51,710 bases of DNA from Pseudomonadota bacterium (GTDB lineage Bacteria > Desulfobacterota > Desulfovibrionia > Desulfovibrionales > Desulfovibrionaceae): the NCBI GenBank assembly GCA_023411815.1, contig JAEYOJ010000009.1:1-51710 (forward strand). The letters run 5' to 3'. Positions 8,174 to 16,513 of this stretch are shown here, piece by piece. A program made the position numbers and the translations under genes. The notes beneath the pieces were generated by a model. It was given only the letters and a program-made list of their open reading frames with translations, ran no database searches and was not told the origin of the DNA. Each line of letters opens with the position of its first letter. Position 1 is the first letter of the stretch.

Positions 8174-8920
8174 TTACGGGATGCTGTCCAGCGCCGCGAA
8201 ACGCGGCTCGTGGAGCGGGATGATGATGTCGGCCATCTCGCGTACCCGGAGCATCGTGTCGTAGGCCAGGGCCGGATTGACGCACGTGCCTGGCGGGATG
8301 ACCTCCATCTCCATGGCCCTGACCTCCTGCGGCGGCTCGAAGTTCTCCTGGATGACGCAGAAGCCGGTGATGGCCGCCGTGCCTTGGGTCGTGTCCACGA
8401 GCACGGTCAGGCCGCCCTCGGTGTGCGCCGGGGTGTGCGCGACGCGCACGCCGGGCACGATCTGCATATCCTGGCGCACGATCCTGATCTGGCCGTTCTC
8501 CTCCACGTCGAGGATGTGGTCCTCCAGATAGCGGTAGTCAAGCGGATGCGGGGAGTGGATGCGTCCCAGCTCCTTCTCGTGCACATGGATCTCCGCGTTC
8601 ACGCACTTGTAGTCGTTCTCGCAGTGGTCGTTGTGCAGGTGCGTGTGGATGACGATGTCGATGTCCTCGGGCGCGAGCCCGAAGCGGGCCAGCCCCTCCT
8701 CGAAGGTGTATATCCTGCCGCCGAGGGCCTGCTCCCGGTCCGGCGACCGGAGCGGCATCAACTCGCCCGTGTCCACCAGGATGCGCTTGTCCCCGCCTTC
8801 CAGATACCAGCTGTAGATCGGGATGACGTACGGCTGCCCGTAACCCTGCTGGTAGGTCATCATGCCCTTGTCGAAGCGTTTGCTGCCCATGACGATGGGA
8901 TGGATGGTGAATGTCGGCAT
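8174..8920 (-). CDS. Metallo-beta-lactamase-fold hydrolase, N-acyl-homoserine-lactonase-like
   Basis: A 248-residue zinc hydrolase. The HxHxDH motif appears as HTHLHNDH (H94, H96, D98, H99), and the later motifs PGVRVAHTPAHTEGG and DTTQGTAAITGF fit the AHL-lactonase branch of the fold. The branch also includes many enzymes of unknown substrate, and no luxI or luxR is in the window, so quorum quenching is only a possibility. The ATG at 8920 has GGGAGGAG upstream; the longer frame reaches 9034. Confidence 0.82.
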   Translation of the reverse strand: MPTFTIHPIVMGSKRFDKGMMTYQQGYGQPYVIPIYSWYLEGGDKRILVDTGELMPLRSPDREQALGGRIYTFEEGLARFGLAPEDIDIVIHTHLHNDHCENDYKCVNAEIHVHEKELGRIHSPHPLDYRYLEDHILDVEENGQIRIVRQDMQIVPGVRVAHTPAHTEGGLTVLVDTTQGTAAITGFCVIQENFEPPQEVRAMEMEVIPPGTCVNPALAYDTMLRVREMADIIIPLHEPRFAALDSIP

Positions 8921-9178
8921 GGCTCCTCCCTGTAGGGTGCGAAGATTTCCTAGCGGCATCTGTCCTGATCTAAGTCTGGAGATGCGAGAGGGCAAGGCGT
9001 TCCCTGGCGCCATACGCGGCAGGGGATGTTGCAAGCCATCCCGTATTCTTCCGACACATGCGGACCGTTTCCCTTGGCTGCCAAAAGCAGCTCTGAGCCT
9101 AAGTCTGCACTATTCCGCCGAATAGCTTAGTGATCCAGCAAAATCAATTCTGGTCCAACCATTAGGATGTTGCATCTA

Positions 9179-9196
9179 TGTTGCGCATACGCAACA
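9179..9196. promoter_or_regulatory. Upstream activator-type palindrome
   Basis: TGTTGCGCATACGCAACA: seven-base arms around CATA. Related half-sites (GTTGCAT before it; GCGCGCAAC after it) lie within 30 bases. It sits about 105-125 bases upstream of the sigma54-like promoter at 9301, the usual place for an enhancer-binding protein site. A near-match, TGTTGCGC-N6-GCGCAGCA, occurs at 17350-17371. Confidence 0.5.
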
Positions 9197-9300
9197 TGCC
9201 AAGATGCATGCGCGCAACCTCATATCAATGTCCATGTAGCCTTTGCTGGAGAGCAGTTTATAAGTTATTAACTAGTTTGAAGTTTTATGTGTAGTTGTGC

Positions 9301-9317
9301 TTGGCACGAGTCTTTCT
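9301..9317 (+). promoter_or_regulatory. Candidate sigma54 (-24/-12) promoter
   Basis: TTGGCACGAGTCTTTCT matches the sigma54 consensus YTGGCACGRNNNTTGCW at all but one informative base (TTTC instead of TTGC at -12). The predicted start is around 9328, about 50 bases before the PocR gene. With the palindrome upstream, this suggests activator-dependent expression of the downstream operon. Confidence 0.5.
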
Positions 9318-9376
9318 ATAGATGCCGCAATCCCGTAGCCGGAATATGCGGCAAAGCATAACGGGAGGAGCATGCG

Positions 9377-9865
9377 ATGACATTGACGGACGTTATGCCG
9401 GTAGATGGCTGGCGAAAGCTGGAAGAGGAACTGCACGCTTTTTCGCACATGAATTCGTGCGTGTTCGATGTCCAAGGCCGCCGAATCACGGATTACGCCA
9501 ATTGGGGCAACAAGCTGTGCCCGCGCATCAAGTCCAACCCCCAAGGGTTGCAGGCCATCTGCGCCTGCGCCAACCAGGTCATCGGCCGGCGTGCGGAGCA
9601 GGAACAGGCTCCGGTCTTGGAAGAATGCGACGCCGGTTTCGCCAAGTTCGTGGTGCCCGTCCTCCCCGATGGACACTTCCTGGGTGTGGTCGGCTGCTGT
9701 GGGCTCCTGTTTGAGAGGGCGCATATAGAAACCGACTACGTATCGCGCATCACCGGCCTGCCAGTGACTGAGATCGAGGACTTGGCGGCGTCCATCCCGG
9801 CCATCTCGCGCCAGCGGGCAAACGAGATCATCGCCTTCATTCAGACGCGACTGGCCGCCTTGTAG
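9377..9865 (+). CDS. PocR-domain sensory protein
   Basis: A 162-residue stand-alone PocR (PF10114) sensor domain, a PAS-like ligand-binding module normally joined to AraC regulators or kinases. Several Cys typical of the family are present (NKLCPRIK, AICACANQ, EECDAGF, GCCGLL). Here it has no output domain. GGGAGGAG lies eight bases before the ATG. It is the first gene of an apparent operon with the 159-residue protein and the selenoprotein, so it probably senses a small molecule, or the redox state through its Cys, for that module. The ligand is unknown. Confidence 0.8.
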   Translation: MTLTDVMPVDGWRKLEEELHAFSHMNSCVFDVQGRRITDYANWGNKLCPRIKSNPQGLQAICACANQVIGRRAEQEQAPVLEECDAGFAKFVVPVLPDGHFLGVVGCCGLLFERAHIETDYVSRITGLPVTEIEDLAASIPAISRQRANEIIAFIQTRLAAL

Positions 9866-9893
9866 CCCGGCCGTGAAACCTGAGGAGGTCTCC

Positions 9894-10373
9894 ATGGACG
9901 AGAAGAGAAAGGAATTCCTGCGCACCAAGGTCATGCCCTTCCATGCCGCCATGTGCGCCCTGCTCAGGATCATGGCCAAGAACAAGACCAGTCCGCAGCC
10001 GGGCCAGAAGCCGCCGATTCTGGCCCAATGCGCGTTCGACACAGAGGCCTACGCCATCCGTTTCATCTGCCGCGGCAAGGGTATCCGGCCCTTCCTGGCC
10101 ATCATGGATCGGCCCTGGCCGCACAAGGTCTACCTCGGTCGGCTCATGCGCGACGGCAATGTCCACCTCTTCGAGGACGGGCTCAAGGTGTTCTTCAACT
10201 TCCTCCTGCAGGAGGAGGTTCTGGATGTCTTCACCAGGGATCTGGAAAAGGCCGTCATCGAGATGGCCCTGGCCATGCGCCGCTGCTGCTCCCTGAACGA
10301 AGTGCAGGAAAAGGCGTCCGACGCGGGCTGCACGACATGCCGGTCCCGTCAGGCCCCGGAGATAATCCACTGA
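9894..10373 (+). CDS. Unknown soluble protein in the Hdr operon
   Basis: A 159-residue protein I do not recognise. It is mixed alpha/beta without membrane segments. The C-terminus carries RRCC and CTTC, four Cys that could hold a metal or cluster. The ATG at 9894 has GAGGAGG six bases upstream, which decides it over the earlier in-frame ATG at 9873. It lies 28 bases after the PocR gene and 23 before the selenoprotein, so it is probably an accessory or electron-transfer partner. No function is claimed. Confidence 0.7.
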   Translation: MDEKRKEFLRTKVMPFHAAMCALLRIMAKNKTSPQPGQKPPILAQCAFDTEAYAIRFICRGKGIRPFLAIMDRPWPHKVYLGRLMRDGNVHLFEDGLKVFFNFLLQEEVLDVFTRDLEKAVIEMALAMRRCCSLNEVQEKASDAGCTTCRSRQAPEIIH

Positions 10374-10396
10374 ACCCGCAACACAAGGAGCGAGAG

Positions 10397-11689
10397 ATGG
10401 CAGATGCTGTTGTGCTCGACCGCGTGGAGCACCCGTTCCTGGACAAGGTCATGACCTTGGTCCCGGAGGGTGGCCACCTGACGCAGTGCTTCACCTGCGG
10501 AGCGTGCGCCTCGGGCTGCCCGGCCACGGGCCTTGAGGGTATGGATCCGCGCAAGTTCCTGCGCATGCTGGCCTTCGGCCTGGAGAAACAGGCCCTGGAG
10601 AGCCCCTGGGTTTGGATGTGCACCATGTGCCGCCGTTGCATCCATGCCTGTCCCATGGGCGTGGACATCCCGCAGATGATCTACTACGCGCGCCAGACCT
10701 GGCCCAGGGACAAGCGGCCCAAGGGCATCATCGGCTCGTGCGACCAGGCCATCCGCACCGAGGGTGCGAGCGCCATGGGTGCGAGCAGCGAGGATTTCCA
10801 GTTCGTCATCGAGGACGTGCTGAACGAGGTGCGCGAGTCGGACCCGCGCTTCAAGGATCTTGAAGCGCCAGTGAACAAGCCGGGGGCGATGTTCTTCCTC
10901 AACCAGAACTCCCGCGAGCCGGTGACCGAGCCCGACGAAATGGTCCCGCTCTGGAAGATACTGCACCTGGCCGGCGCGAACTGGACCTACGGCACAACCG
11001 GCTGGGCCGCGGAGAACTACTGCATGTTCGCCGCCGACGACGAGGCCTGGGAAAGCATCGTGCGCAAGAAGGTCAAGGGCGTGGAGGGCCTGGGGGCAAA
11101 GGTCTGGCTCAACACCGAGTGAGGGCACGAATTCTACGCAGTCCGGTCCGGACTGCAGAAGTTCGACATCAAGCCCAACTTCGAGCTCGACTCCATCATC
11201 CGCTGGTACGCCGTTTGGATCCGCGAGGGCAAGCTCATGCCCAGTTCCGACTGGAACAAGGACCTGAAGATCAAGTTCACGGTGCAGGACCCCTGCCAGC
11301 TCGTGCGCAAATCCCTGGGCGACCCCATCGCCGAGGATCTGCGTTTCGTGGTCAAGGCCGTCGTGGGTGCCGAGAACTTCGTGGAAATGTGGCCCAACAG
11401 GTCGAACAACTACTGCTGCGGCGGCGGAGGCGGCTTCCTTCAGTCTGGCTACGCCGACGCGCGCAGGCAGTACGGCAAGGTCAAGCTGGATCAGATCCTG
11501 GCCACGGGCGCGCAGTACTGCATAACGCCCTGCCACAACTGCCACTCCCAGATCCATGACCTGGCCGAGCACTACGAGGCCCCCTACCACACCGTGCACC
11601 TGTGGACGCTGCTGGCCCTGTCGCTGGGCGTGCTAGGCGAGAACGAACGGGCCTACCTTGGGCCGGAGCTGGCCGAGGTCGGCCTCTGA
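10397..11689 (+). CDS. HdrD/DsrK-like iron-sulfur oxidoreductase, selenoprotein
   Basis: Read through the in-frame TGA at 11120 as selenocysteine, this gives 430 residues. The N-terminal ferredoxin domain has two [4Fe-4S] sets: C31, C34, C37, C41 (CFTCGACASGCP) and C75, C78, C81, C85 (CTMCRRCIHACP). Two CCG-type domains follow. In the first, the Cys of the usual ECGH motif is Sec242 (LNTE-U-GHEFYAV). The second is complete: C300, CC340-341, then C375, C379 and C382. The family reduces disulfides or passes electrons in Hdr, Dsr and Hme complexes. AAGGAG precedes the ATG at 10397. The partner and substrate are unknown. Confidence 0.88.
11120..11122 (+). other. UGA selenocysteine codon (Sec242)
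   Basis: The TGA falls exactly where DsrK/HdrD-like proteins have Cys in an E-C-G-H motif. The same frame stays open for 188 more codons that encode the whole second CCG domain, and a SECIS-like hairpin follows. Confidence 0.88.
11129..11164 (+). other. Bacterial SECIS element
   Basis: GCAGTCC (11138-11144) pairs perfectly with GGACTGC (11150-11156) around an apical loop GGTCC. GGUC at the tip is the SelB-recognised feature of the E. coli fdhF SECIS, and it lies 22 bases after the UGA, inside the usual range. The lower stem extends imperfectly (GAATTCT with AGAAGTTC). Confidence 0.85.
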
Positions 11690-11704
11690 GGAAAACGGAG
11701 CAGA

Positions 11705-11731
11705 CCGGCCCCTGTGACAGACAGGGGCCGG
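11705..11731 (+). terminator. Hairpin after the Hdr selenoprotein gene
   Basis: A perfect 11-bp stem CCGGCCCCTGT/ACAGGGGCCGG with a five-base loop lies 16 bases after the stop. There is no T-run, so it may stabilise or attenuate the transcript rather than end it before the receiver gene. Confidence 0.5.
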
Positions 11732-11818
11732 ACCAGATGAAATATGTGGCGGTCCATGGGTTTGTGCCCGGCGCCATGACTGGAACCTGATGCGGCGACG
11801 ATAGAGCGGAGGTCGCAC

Positions 11819-12178
11819 ATGTCCAAGAAGATCCTGGTCGTCGATGATGACCAGAACATCGTCGATTACCTTACCGAATTGTTCACGGCCAACGGGTTCG
11901 AGACCCTCACGGCCAAGGACGGGGCGCAGGCCCTGGCCCTGGCCAAGCAAGGCAAGCCTGATCTCATCACCCTGGATCTGGAGATGCCGGAGCGCTGGGG
12001 AACCGTTTTCTACCGCAGATTGGAGGATGACGGCGATCTCAGCGGAATCCCCGTCATAGTCATCTCCGGCCTGGAAAAGCACCCCAAGGACAGGGTGCTG
12101 CAAAAGGCTGCCGCATACATCGAAAAGCCGTTCGAGGCCGAGAGGCTCATGGCCGTCGTGAACAGCGTGCTTACGTAG
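11819..12178 (+). CDS. CheY-like response regulator receiver protein
   Basis: A 119-residue single receiver domain. The acidic pocket (VVDDDQN), phospho-acceptor D53 (TLDLEMPE), the Ser of VISG and K103 (EKPF) are all present, so phosphorylation is expected. There is no output domain, hence it works by protein contact. GGAGGT precedes the ATG. It lies 130 bases after the Hdr selenoprotein, beyond a hairpin. No kinase is adjacent, so the partner is unknown; a role with the PocR/Hdr module is only suggested by position. Confidence 0.85.
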   Translation: MSKKILVVDDDQNIVDYLTELFTANGFETLTAKDGAQALALAKQGKPDLITLDLEMPERWGTVFYRRLEDDGDLSGIPVIVISGLEKHPKDRVLQKAAAYIEKPFEAERLMAVVNSVLT

Positions 12179-12202
12179 GCCTTTAGGCCCCTATCCCTTG
12201 CC

Positions 12203-12230
12203 GCCCCTGTCCGAGAAATCGGGCAGGGGC
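12203..12230. terminator. Hairpin between receiver gene and mazG
   Basis: GCCCCTGTCCGA and TCGGGCAGGGGC form a 12-bp stem (one G-U on RNA) with a GAAA loop, placed between convergent genes. It probably serves one or both directions; the T-run is weak. Confidence 0.6.
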
Positions 12231-12241
12231 CTTGCCGTTCG

Positions 12242-13045
12242 TCAGCGCGGCTGCTTTCGCTTTGCCTGTTCCCATAGGGCATTCAGCTCATCCAGGCTCA
12301 TGTCCGGCACGCTCTTGCCCTGGGCCGCGGCAAGCTCTTCCATGACGGCGAAACGCTCCAGGAACTTGCGGTTGGCTGCATCCAGGGCCGCGTTGGCCTT
12401 GATGCCCTTGCGCCGGCCAAGCTCCACCAGGGTGAACAGGTAGTCGCCGAACTCGTCCTGCCTGCTCGCCTCGTCGCCATCGGCCAGGGCCTGCTGGAAC
12501 TCCCGCCACTCGGCTTCGAGCTGGCGTTCGGCATCGGCGTCGGATTCCCAGGTGAAACCGTTGCGCGCGGCCTTGGCGTGAATGCGGTAGGCCCGCAGCA
12601 GGGGCGGCAAGCCCTTGGGCAGGCTGTCGAACAGCCCCTTGGCTTTTCCGTCCTCGGCCGCGGCGCCTTTCTCCTCGCGCTTGATGCGCTCCCAGTTGGC
12701 GAACAGCTCGCCCAGGTTCTCCACCTTGGTGTCGGAAAACACGTGCGGGTGGCGGCGGACCATTTTGGCCGCGCCGTCCTCCATGGCCTGGGCGAGGCTG
12801 AATCCGCCGTCGCGCTCGTACAGTTCGGCGATGAACAGGAGCAGGAACATGACATCGCCCAGTTCCTCGCGCGCGCCGGCCGTGTCGCCGGCCCGGATGG
12901 CCTCCACCAGTTCGAAAGCCTCCTCCACCACGTAGTCGCACAGGCTCTCGGGGGTCTGCTCTTGGTCCCAGGGGCAGCCGCCGGGGCCGATGAGCGTTTG
13001 CACCACCTGGCGCAGGGCGGCCAATGCGTTCTTGTCGTCGGACAT
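12242..13045 (-). CDS. mazG: Nucleoside triphosphate pyrophosphohydrolase MazG
   Basis: A 267-residue house-cleaning enzyme that hydrolyses (d)NTPs to NMP and pyrophosphate. It has the duplicated MazG fold. The N-terminal domain carries GGCPWDQEQTPESL, EEAFELVEAI and EELGDVMF, the metal-binding E-x-x-E and E-x-x-D pattern. The C-terminal domain carries GFTWESDADAERQLEAEW and DEFGDYLF. Length matches E. coli MazG (263). I chose the ATG at 13045; the longer frame to 13237 adds low-complexity sequence unlike the family. The ribosome site is weak (GAGCAGACC). Confidence 0.9.
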   Translation of the reverse strand: MSDDKNALAALRQVVQTLIGPGGCPWDQEQTPESLCDYVVEEAFELVEAIRAGDTAGAREELGDVMFLLLFIAELYERDGGFSLAQAMEDGAAKMVRRHPHVFSDTKVENLGELFANWERIKREEKGAAAEDGKAKGLFDSLPKGLPPLLRAYRIHAKAARNGFTWESDADAERQLEAEWREFQQALADGDEASRQDEFGDYLFTLVELGRRKGIKANAALDAANRKFLERFAVMEELAAAQGKSVPDMSLDELNALWEQAKRKQPR

Positions 13046-13234
13046 GGTCTGCTCGGTCGGTTTGAAGTGATGTCGCTCGGGTAGGGCCGGTTTACCTCCG
13101 GCAAGCGGCGGCGGCAACCCGAAAGGACCGTTCGGACGAAACGCGGCGGAAGCCGGTCGGCGAAAGCGGAGGAGGGCGTAACCGCACGGTCCGGTCACGC
13201 CCTCTTCAAGGGATATTGTGAAAAGACTGGAATG

Positions 13235-13261
13235 CAAGGCGCGCTTTTTGGACGCGCCTTG
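13235..13261 (-). terminator. Hairpin downstream of cvpA-like gene
   Basis: CAAGGCGCG/CGCGCCTTG pair around CTTTTTGGA, 35 bases beyond the cvpA-like stop. A second hairpin, GAGGGCGT/ACGCCCTC (13172-13204), follows. They probably end the cvpA-like transcript before mazG. Confidence 0.5.
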
Positions 13262-13295
13262 TCGGGGATGGCCCCCTTGGCCAAGCCTATTCGCG

Positions 13296-13835
13296 TTAAA
13301 CCGAGGGCTGACGGCTGAAACCGTCGGCCGCCCTGCGCAGGCCGGCGGCGTTTTCCCGGTACTCCTTCTTCAGGCCTTCCGGCAGGTAGTCGGCCAGCCA
13401 GTCGGAGACGCCGCCCAGGTAGGGCTGCACGGTCGATTGGCGCAGGGACTCCGAATCGGACGAGTTGATGATGAGCACCATGAGCAGGATGGCTCCGAGC
13501 AGCGCGCCTTTGATGAAGCCGAAGATGCAGCCGAAGAGGTGGTCCATGCCCGAGAGCTTGCCCGCCTTGAGCGCCGCCCGCAGGAGGAATATGGCCAGCC
13601 AGACCGCCAGCATGACGGCCAGCAGGGTCAGGATATACGCGGCGATGTAGGCCGTGGTGGGATCGTTCATGGCCCGTCCCACGATGGGCAGGAGCAGGTC
13701 GGAATGGCTGTTGGCCAGCCAGAAGCCCAGAACCAGGCCGATGATGCCGGCCAGCTCCATGAGCAGCCCTTTGAGGAAGCCCCTGATGGTGAAAAAGGCG
13801 AGAATAAGCACGAGCACGATATCCAGAATGTTCAT
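13296..13835 (-). CDS. CvpA-family membrane protein
   Basis: A 179-residue inner-membrane protein starting MNILDIVLVLILAFFTIRGF, with four predicted hydrophobic segments and the Gly-rich turns (RGFLKG, IIGLVLGFWLA, FGCIFGFIKG) typical of the CvpA family. E. coli CvpA is needed for colicin V production; the general role is unknown. GAGGAG precedes the ATG at 13835. It is divergent from the symporter genes across a 490-base gap and upstream of mazG on the same strand, separated by two hairpins. Confidence 0.85.
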   Translation of the reverse strand: MNILDIVLVLILAFFTIRGFLKGLLMELAGIIGLVLGFWLANSHSDLLLPIVGRAMNDPTTAYIAAYILTLLAVMLAVWLAIFLLRAALKAGKLSGMDHLFGCIFGFIKGALLGAILLMVLIINSSDSESLRQSTVQPYLGGVSDWLADYLPEGLKKEYRENAAGLRRAADGFSRQPSV

Positions 13836-14323
13836 GGCGCTCCTCGGCAAACTGGTGGTCTTGTTGTCTACGGTTTAGTTCCCCGAATCTGCTAGCAGAT
13901 GACGTTCCAAAAATGAAGGGATCAAGAAGAAGGGCCGGATAGGCGTCACGCCTGGATGTTCCGCCGCCGTTCGGGGTGAATGGCCCATAGCCGGCGTTCG
14001 AGTGAAGCCTGGCGGACAATTATTTGCGCAGGCGGAGGCAAAAGATGTCGCATGGGTCCGGCATGGTGCCCGGATTTGGCGGAGCCGGTTATCGCGACCG
14101 GCGTGCCAACCCCTGCCCGCAAGCGGCGTGGCCGGTAGGCGGCGCTCACACCCTGCGAATGGTCGTCCGCGGGGCGGGAGCGGTGCTTCGCCTCGCTCCG
14201 GCGTTCATTCGCGCGGCATCGCTGGGCCGCTCAACCGTCCACCGAATAAAGCGCGCCCCGTGGAAGGCGGGGATGTAGAAGGCTGTCATGGACCCACGCA
14301 CGCATGACCCCAAGGAGGACACC
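13836..14323. other. Divergent intergenic region, cvpA-like / symporter
   Basis: No gene is supported in 488 bases. Small palindromes are visible (AGGCGTCACGCCT near 13941; GCCGGT-N7-ACCGGC at 14084-14102), which could be operators for either direction. No clear promoter was assigned. Confidence 0.45.
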
Positions 14324-14575
14324 ATGCAGGACAGCAAAAAACGGTATTGGCTCAAGAACCTGCGCCTGATGCTCGCGCTCCTGGGCGTCTGGGCGGCCGT
14401 ATCCTACGGCTGCGGCATCCTCTTCGTTGAACAGCTGAACACCGTGCGCGTGGCCGGTTTCCCCTTGGGTTTCTGGTTCGCGCAGCAGGGCTCGATCTTC
14501 ACCTTCGTGGCGATCATCTTCGTCTACATCTGGCGCATGAGCAGGCTCGACCGCGAGCATGACGTCCACGAATAG
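14324..14575 (+). CDS. DUF4212 small subunit of sodium/solute symporter
   Basis: An 83-residue protein with two membrane segments (LMLALLGVWAAVSYGCGILF and IFTFVAIIFVYIWRM). It belongs to DUF4212, which nearly always precedes an ActP-like symporter and is thought to be its small subunit. AAGGAGG lies just before the ATG at 14324. It ends 21 bases before the large subunit gene, so the pair is co-expressed. Confidence 0.88.
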   Translation: MQDSKKRYWLKNLRLMLALLGVWAAVSYGCGILFVEQLNTVRVAGFPLGFWFAQQGSIFTFVAIIFVYIWRMSRLDREHDVHE

Positions 14576-14596
14576 CTGACAGCAGGGAGCACATAC

Positions 14597-16372
14597 ATGT
14601 CCATACTCGTCTGGACCTATATCATCGTCGGGGTGACCTTCAGCCTGTACATCGGCATCGCCTGGATGTCGCGGGTCAAGGACACCAAGGGCTTCTACGT
14701 CGCCGGCGGAGGCGTTCCGCCCCTGGCCAACGGCATGGCCACGGCCGCGGACTGGATGAGCGCGGCCTCGTTCATCTCCATGGCCGGCATCATCTCCTTC
14801 GCCGGCTACGGCGGAGCGGTCTACCTCATGGGCTGGACCGGAGGCTTCGTGCTTCTGGCCCTGTGCCTGGCCCCGTACCTGCGCAAGTTCGGCAAGTTCA
14901 CGGTGCCCGACTTCGTGGGCGACAGGTACTACTCGAACACGGCGCGTATCGTGGCCCTGGTCTGCGCCGTCTTCGCCTCGCTGACTTACGTGGCCGGGCA
15001 GATGCGCGGCGTGGGCATCGTTTTCTCGCGCTTCCTTGAGGTCGACGTGAACACGGGCGTGCTCATCGGCATGGCCATCGTCTTCTTTTACGCGGGCCTG
15101 GGCGGCATGAAGGGCATCACCTGGACGCAGGTGGCCCAGTACTGCGTGCTCATCCTGGCCTTCCTCATCCCGGCCGTGGCCATCTCCATGAAAATCACGG
15201 GCAACCCCATCCCGCAGATCGGCTTCGGCTCGACCATCGCCGAAGGTCCCAACGCCGGCCGGTTCCTGCTGGATACCCTTGACCATCTGCACCGCGATCT
15301 GGGCTTCGCGGAGTACACGTCGGCCTTTGGGGCCGGCAACAAGCCGATGCTCGACGTGCTGGCCATCACCATGGCGCTCATGGTCGGAACGGCCGGCCTG
15401 CCGCACGTCATCGTGCGCTTCTACACCGTTCCGTCGGTCAGCGGCGCGCGCTGGTCGGCCGGCTGGGCGCTCCTGTTCATCGCCATCCTGTACACCACCG
15501 CCCCGGCCGTGTCCGTGTTCGCCCGCTACAACATGATCGAATCCATAAACGGCGTGGCCTACGAACAGGCCCCCTCATGGTTCAGGAACTGGGAAAAGAC
15601 CGGCCTGCTGGCCTGGGTGGACAAGACCGGCGACGGCATCATCCAGTACCGGGCCGGCGAGGCCATCAAGGGCAAGCCCGAGTTCACCGCCGAGACGGGC
15701 CGTTTCGGCCAGCGCATGGTCAAGAACCCGCCCACGGACACCCCCAACGAACTGTACGTGGACGCGGACATCATGGTCCTGGCCAACCCGGAGATCGCCA
15801 ACCTGCCGGCCTGGGTCGTGGCGCTCATCGCCGCCGGCGCCTTGGCCGCCGCCCTTTCCACGGCCTCCGGCCTGCTGCTGGTCGTCGCCTCGTCCATATC
15901 CCACGACCTGTACTACCGGGTCATCAACCGCAAGGCCACGGAACGCCAACGGTTGCGGCTGGGGCGCATCATGATCGGCATCGCCGTGGTCGTGGCCGGT
16001 TATTTCGGTATCAACCCGCCGGGCTTCGTGGCCCAGGTGGTCGCCTTGGCCTTCGGCCTGGCCGCTTCGAGCTTCTTCCCCATCCTGATCCTCGGCATCT
16101 TCTCCACGCGCGTGAACAAGGAGGGAGCCATCGCCGGCATGCTCTCCGGCATCGGCTTCACCATCTTCTACATCGTGCAGACCAAGTTCATGGGCGTTGC
16201 TCCGTGGTTCCTGGGCATCAGCCCGGAAGGCATCGGAGCCGTGGGCATGCTCATCAACTTCGCGGTTACGCTCGGCGTCTCCTATCTCACGCCGCCGCCG
16301 CCCGAGGATATCCGCGAACTCGTGGAGAGCGTGCGCACTCCGCGCGGCGCCGGCGCCGCCGTGGATCATTAG
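14597..16372 (+). CDS. Sodium:solute symporter, acetate permease (ActP)-like
   Basis: A 591-residue integral membrane transporter of the solute:sodium symporter family, VC_2705-type subfamily. It has about 13 hydrophobic segments, the SSS signature region (TAADWMSAASFISMAGIISF) and AGLPHVIVRFYTVPSV. A hydrophilic insert of about 80 residues (around 325-400) is characteristic of this subfamily rather than of classic ActP. The likely substrate is a short monocarboxylate such as acetate, taken up with sodium. It follows its DUF4212 partner. A cNMP/CBS/DUF294 protein and an exonuclease lie downstream on the same strand after a 1.5-kb interruption. Confidence 0.88.
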   Translation: MSILVWTYIIVGVTFSLYIGIAWMSRVKDTKGFYVAGGGVPPLANGMATAADWMSAASFISMAGIISFAGYGGAVYLMGWTGGFVLLALCLAPYLRKFGKFTVPDFVGDRYYSNTARIVALVCAVFASLTYVAGQMRGVGIVFSRFLEVDVNTGVLIGMAIVFFYAGLGGMKGITWTQVAQYCVLILAFLIPAVAISMKITGNPIPQIGFGSTIAEGPNAGRFLLDTLDHLHRDLGFAEYTSAFGAGNKPMLDVLAITMALMVGTAGLPHVIVRFYTVPSVSGARWSAGWALLFIAILYTTAPAVSVFARYNMIESINGVAYEQAPSWFRNWEKTGLLAWVDKTGDGIIQYRAGEAIKGKPEFTAETGRFGQRMVKNPPTDTPNELYVDADIMVLANPEIANLPAWVVALIAAGALAAALSTASGLLLVVASSISHDLYYRVINRKATERQRLRLGRIMIGIAVVVAGYFGINPPGFVAQVVALAFGLAASSFFPILILGIFSTRVNKEGAIAGMLSGIGFTIFYIVQTKFMGVAPWFLGISPEGIGAVGMLINFAVTLGVSYLTPPPPEDIRELVESVRTPRGAGAAVDH

Positions 16373-16405
16373 ATGTGTGCGTTAAGTTGGGATGCTGTTT
16401 GAAGT

Positions 16406-16474
16406 GAAAGAGGAGGGGGAACCGTGGGGCCCGGGGTTCCCCCTCCCGTGGGAGGCCCGTGCGGCATGAGTCGC
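16406..16474 (+). repeat. Hairpin repeat, family C copy 1
   Basis: About 70 bases similar to 17563-17634 in the same orientation. The core GGAGGGGGAACC (16412-16423) pairs with GGTTCCCCCTCC (16435-16446). It sits between the convergent symporter and unknown genes, where it probably also acts as a terminator, though no T-run is present. Confidence 0.65.
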
Positions 16475-16513
16475 AAGGGACAATGGAGGTTTGGAGGCGA
16501 GATGTTTGCCGCT

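Larger units (their letters stand above)
8921..9376. other. Regulatory gap before the PocR/Hdr operon
   Basis: No gene seen in 456 bases. It holds an inverted repeat at 9179-9196 and a sigma54-type promoter candidate at 9301-9317, both described separately, in an AT-rich context. Confidence 0.6.

Noticed and set aside
8174..8920. Quorum-quenching system based on the AHL-lactonase-like enzyme
   Set aside because: No luxI/luxR-type gene is nearby and the fold covers many substrates, so only the hydrolase family is claimed.
11120..11122. TGA taken as the end of a truncated Fe-S protein, with a separate gene starting at 11237
   Set aside because: The sequence between stays in frame and conserved, the TGA replaces a family Cys, and a SECIS hairpin follows; no ribosome site supports a start at 11237.
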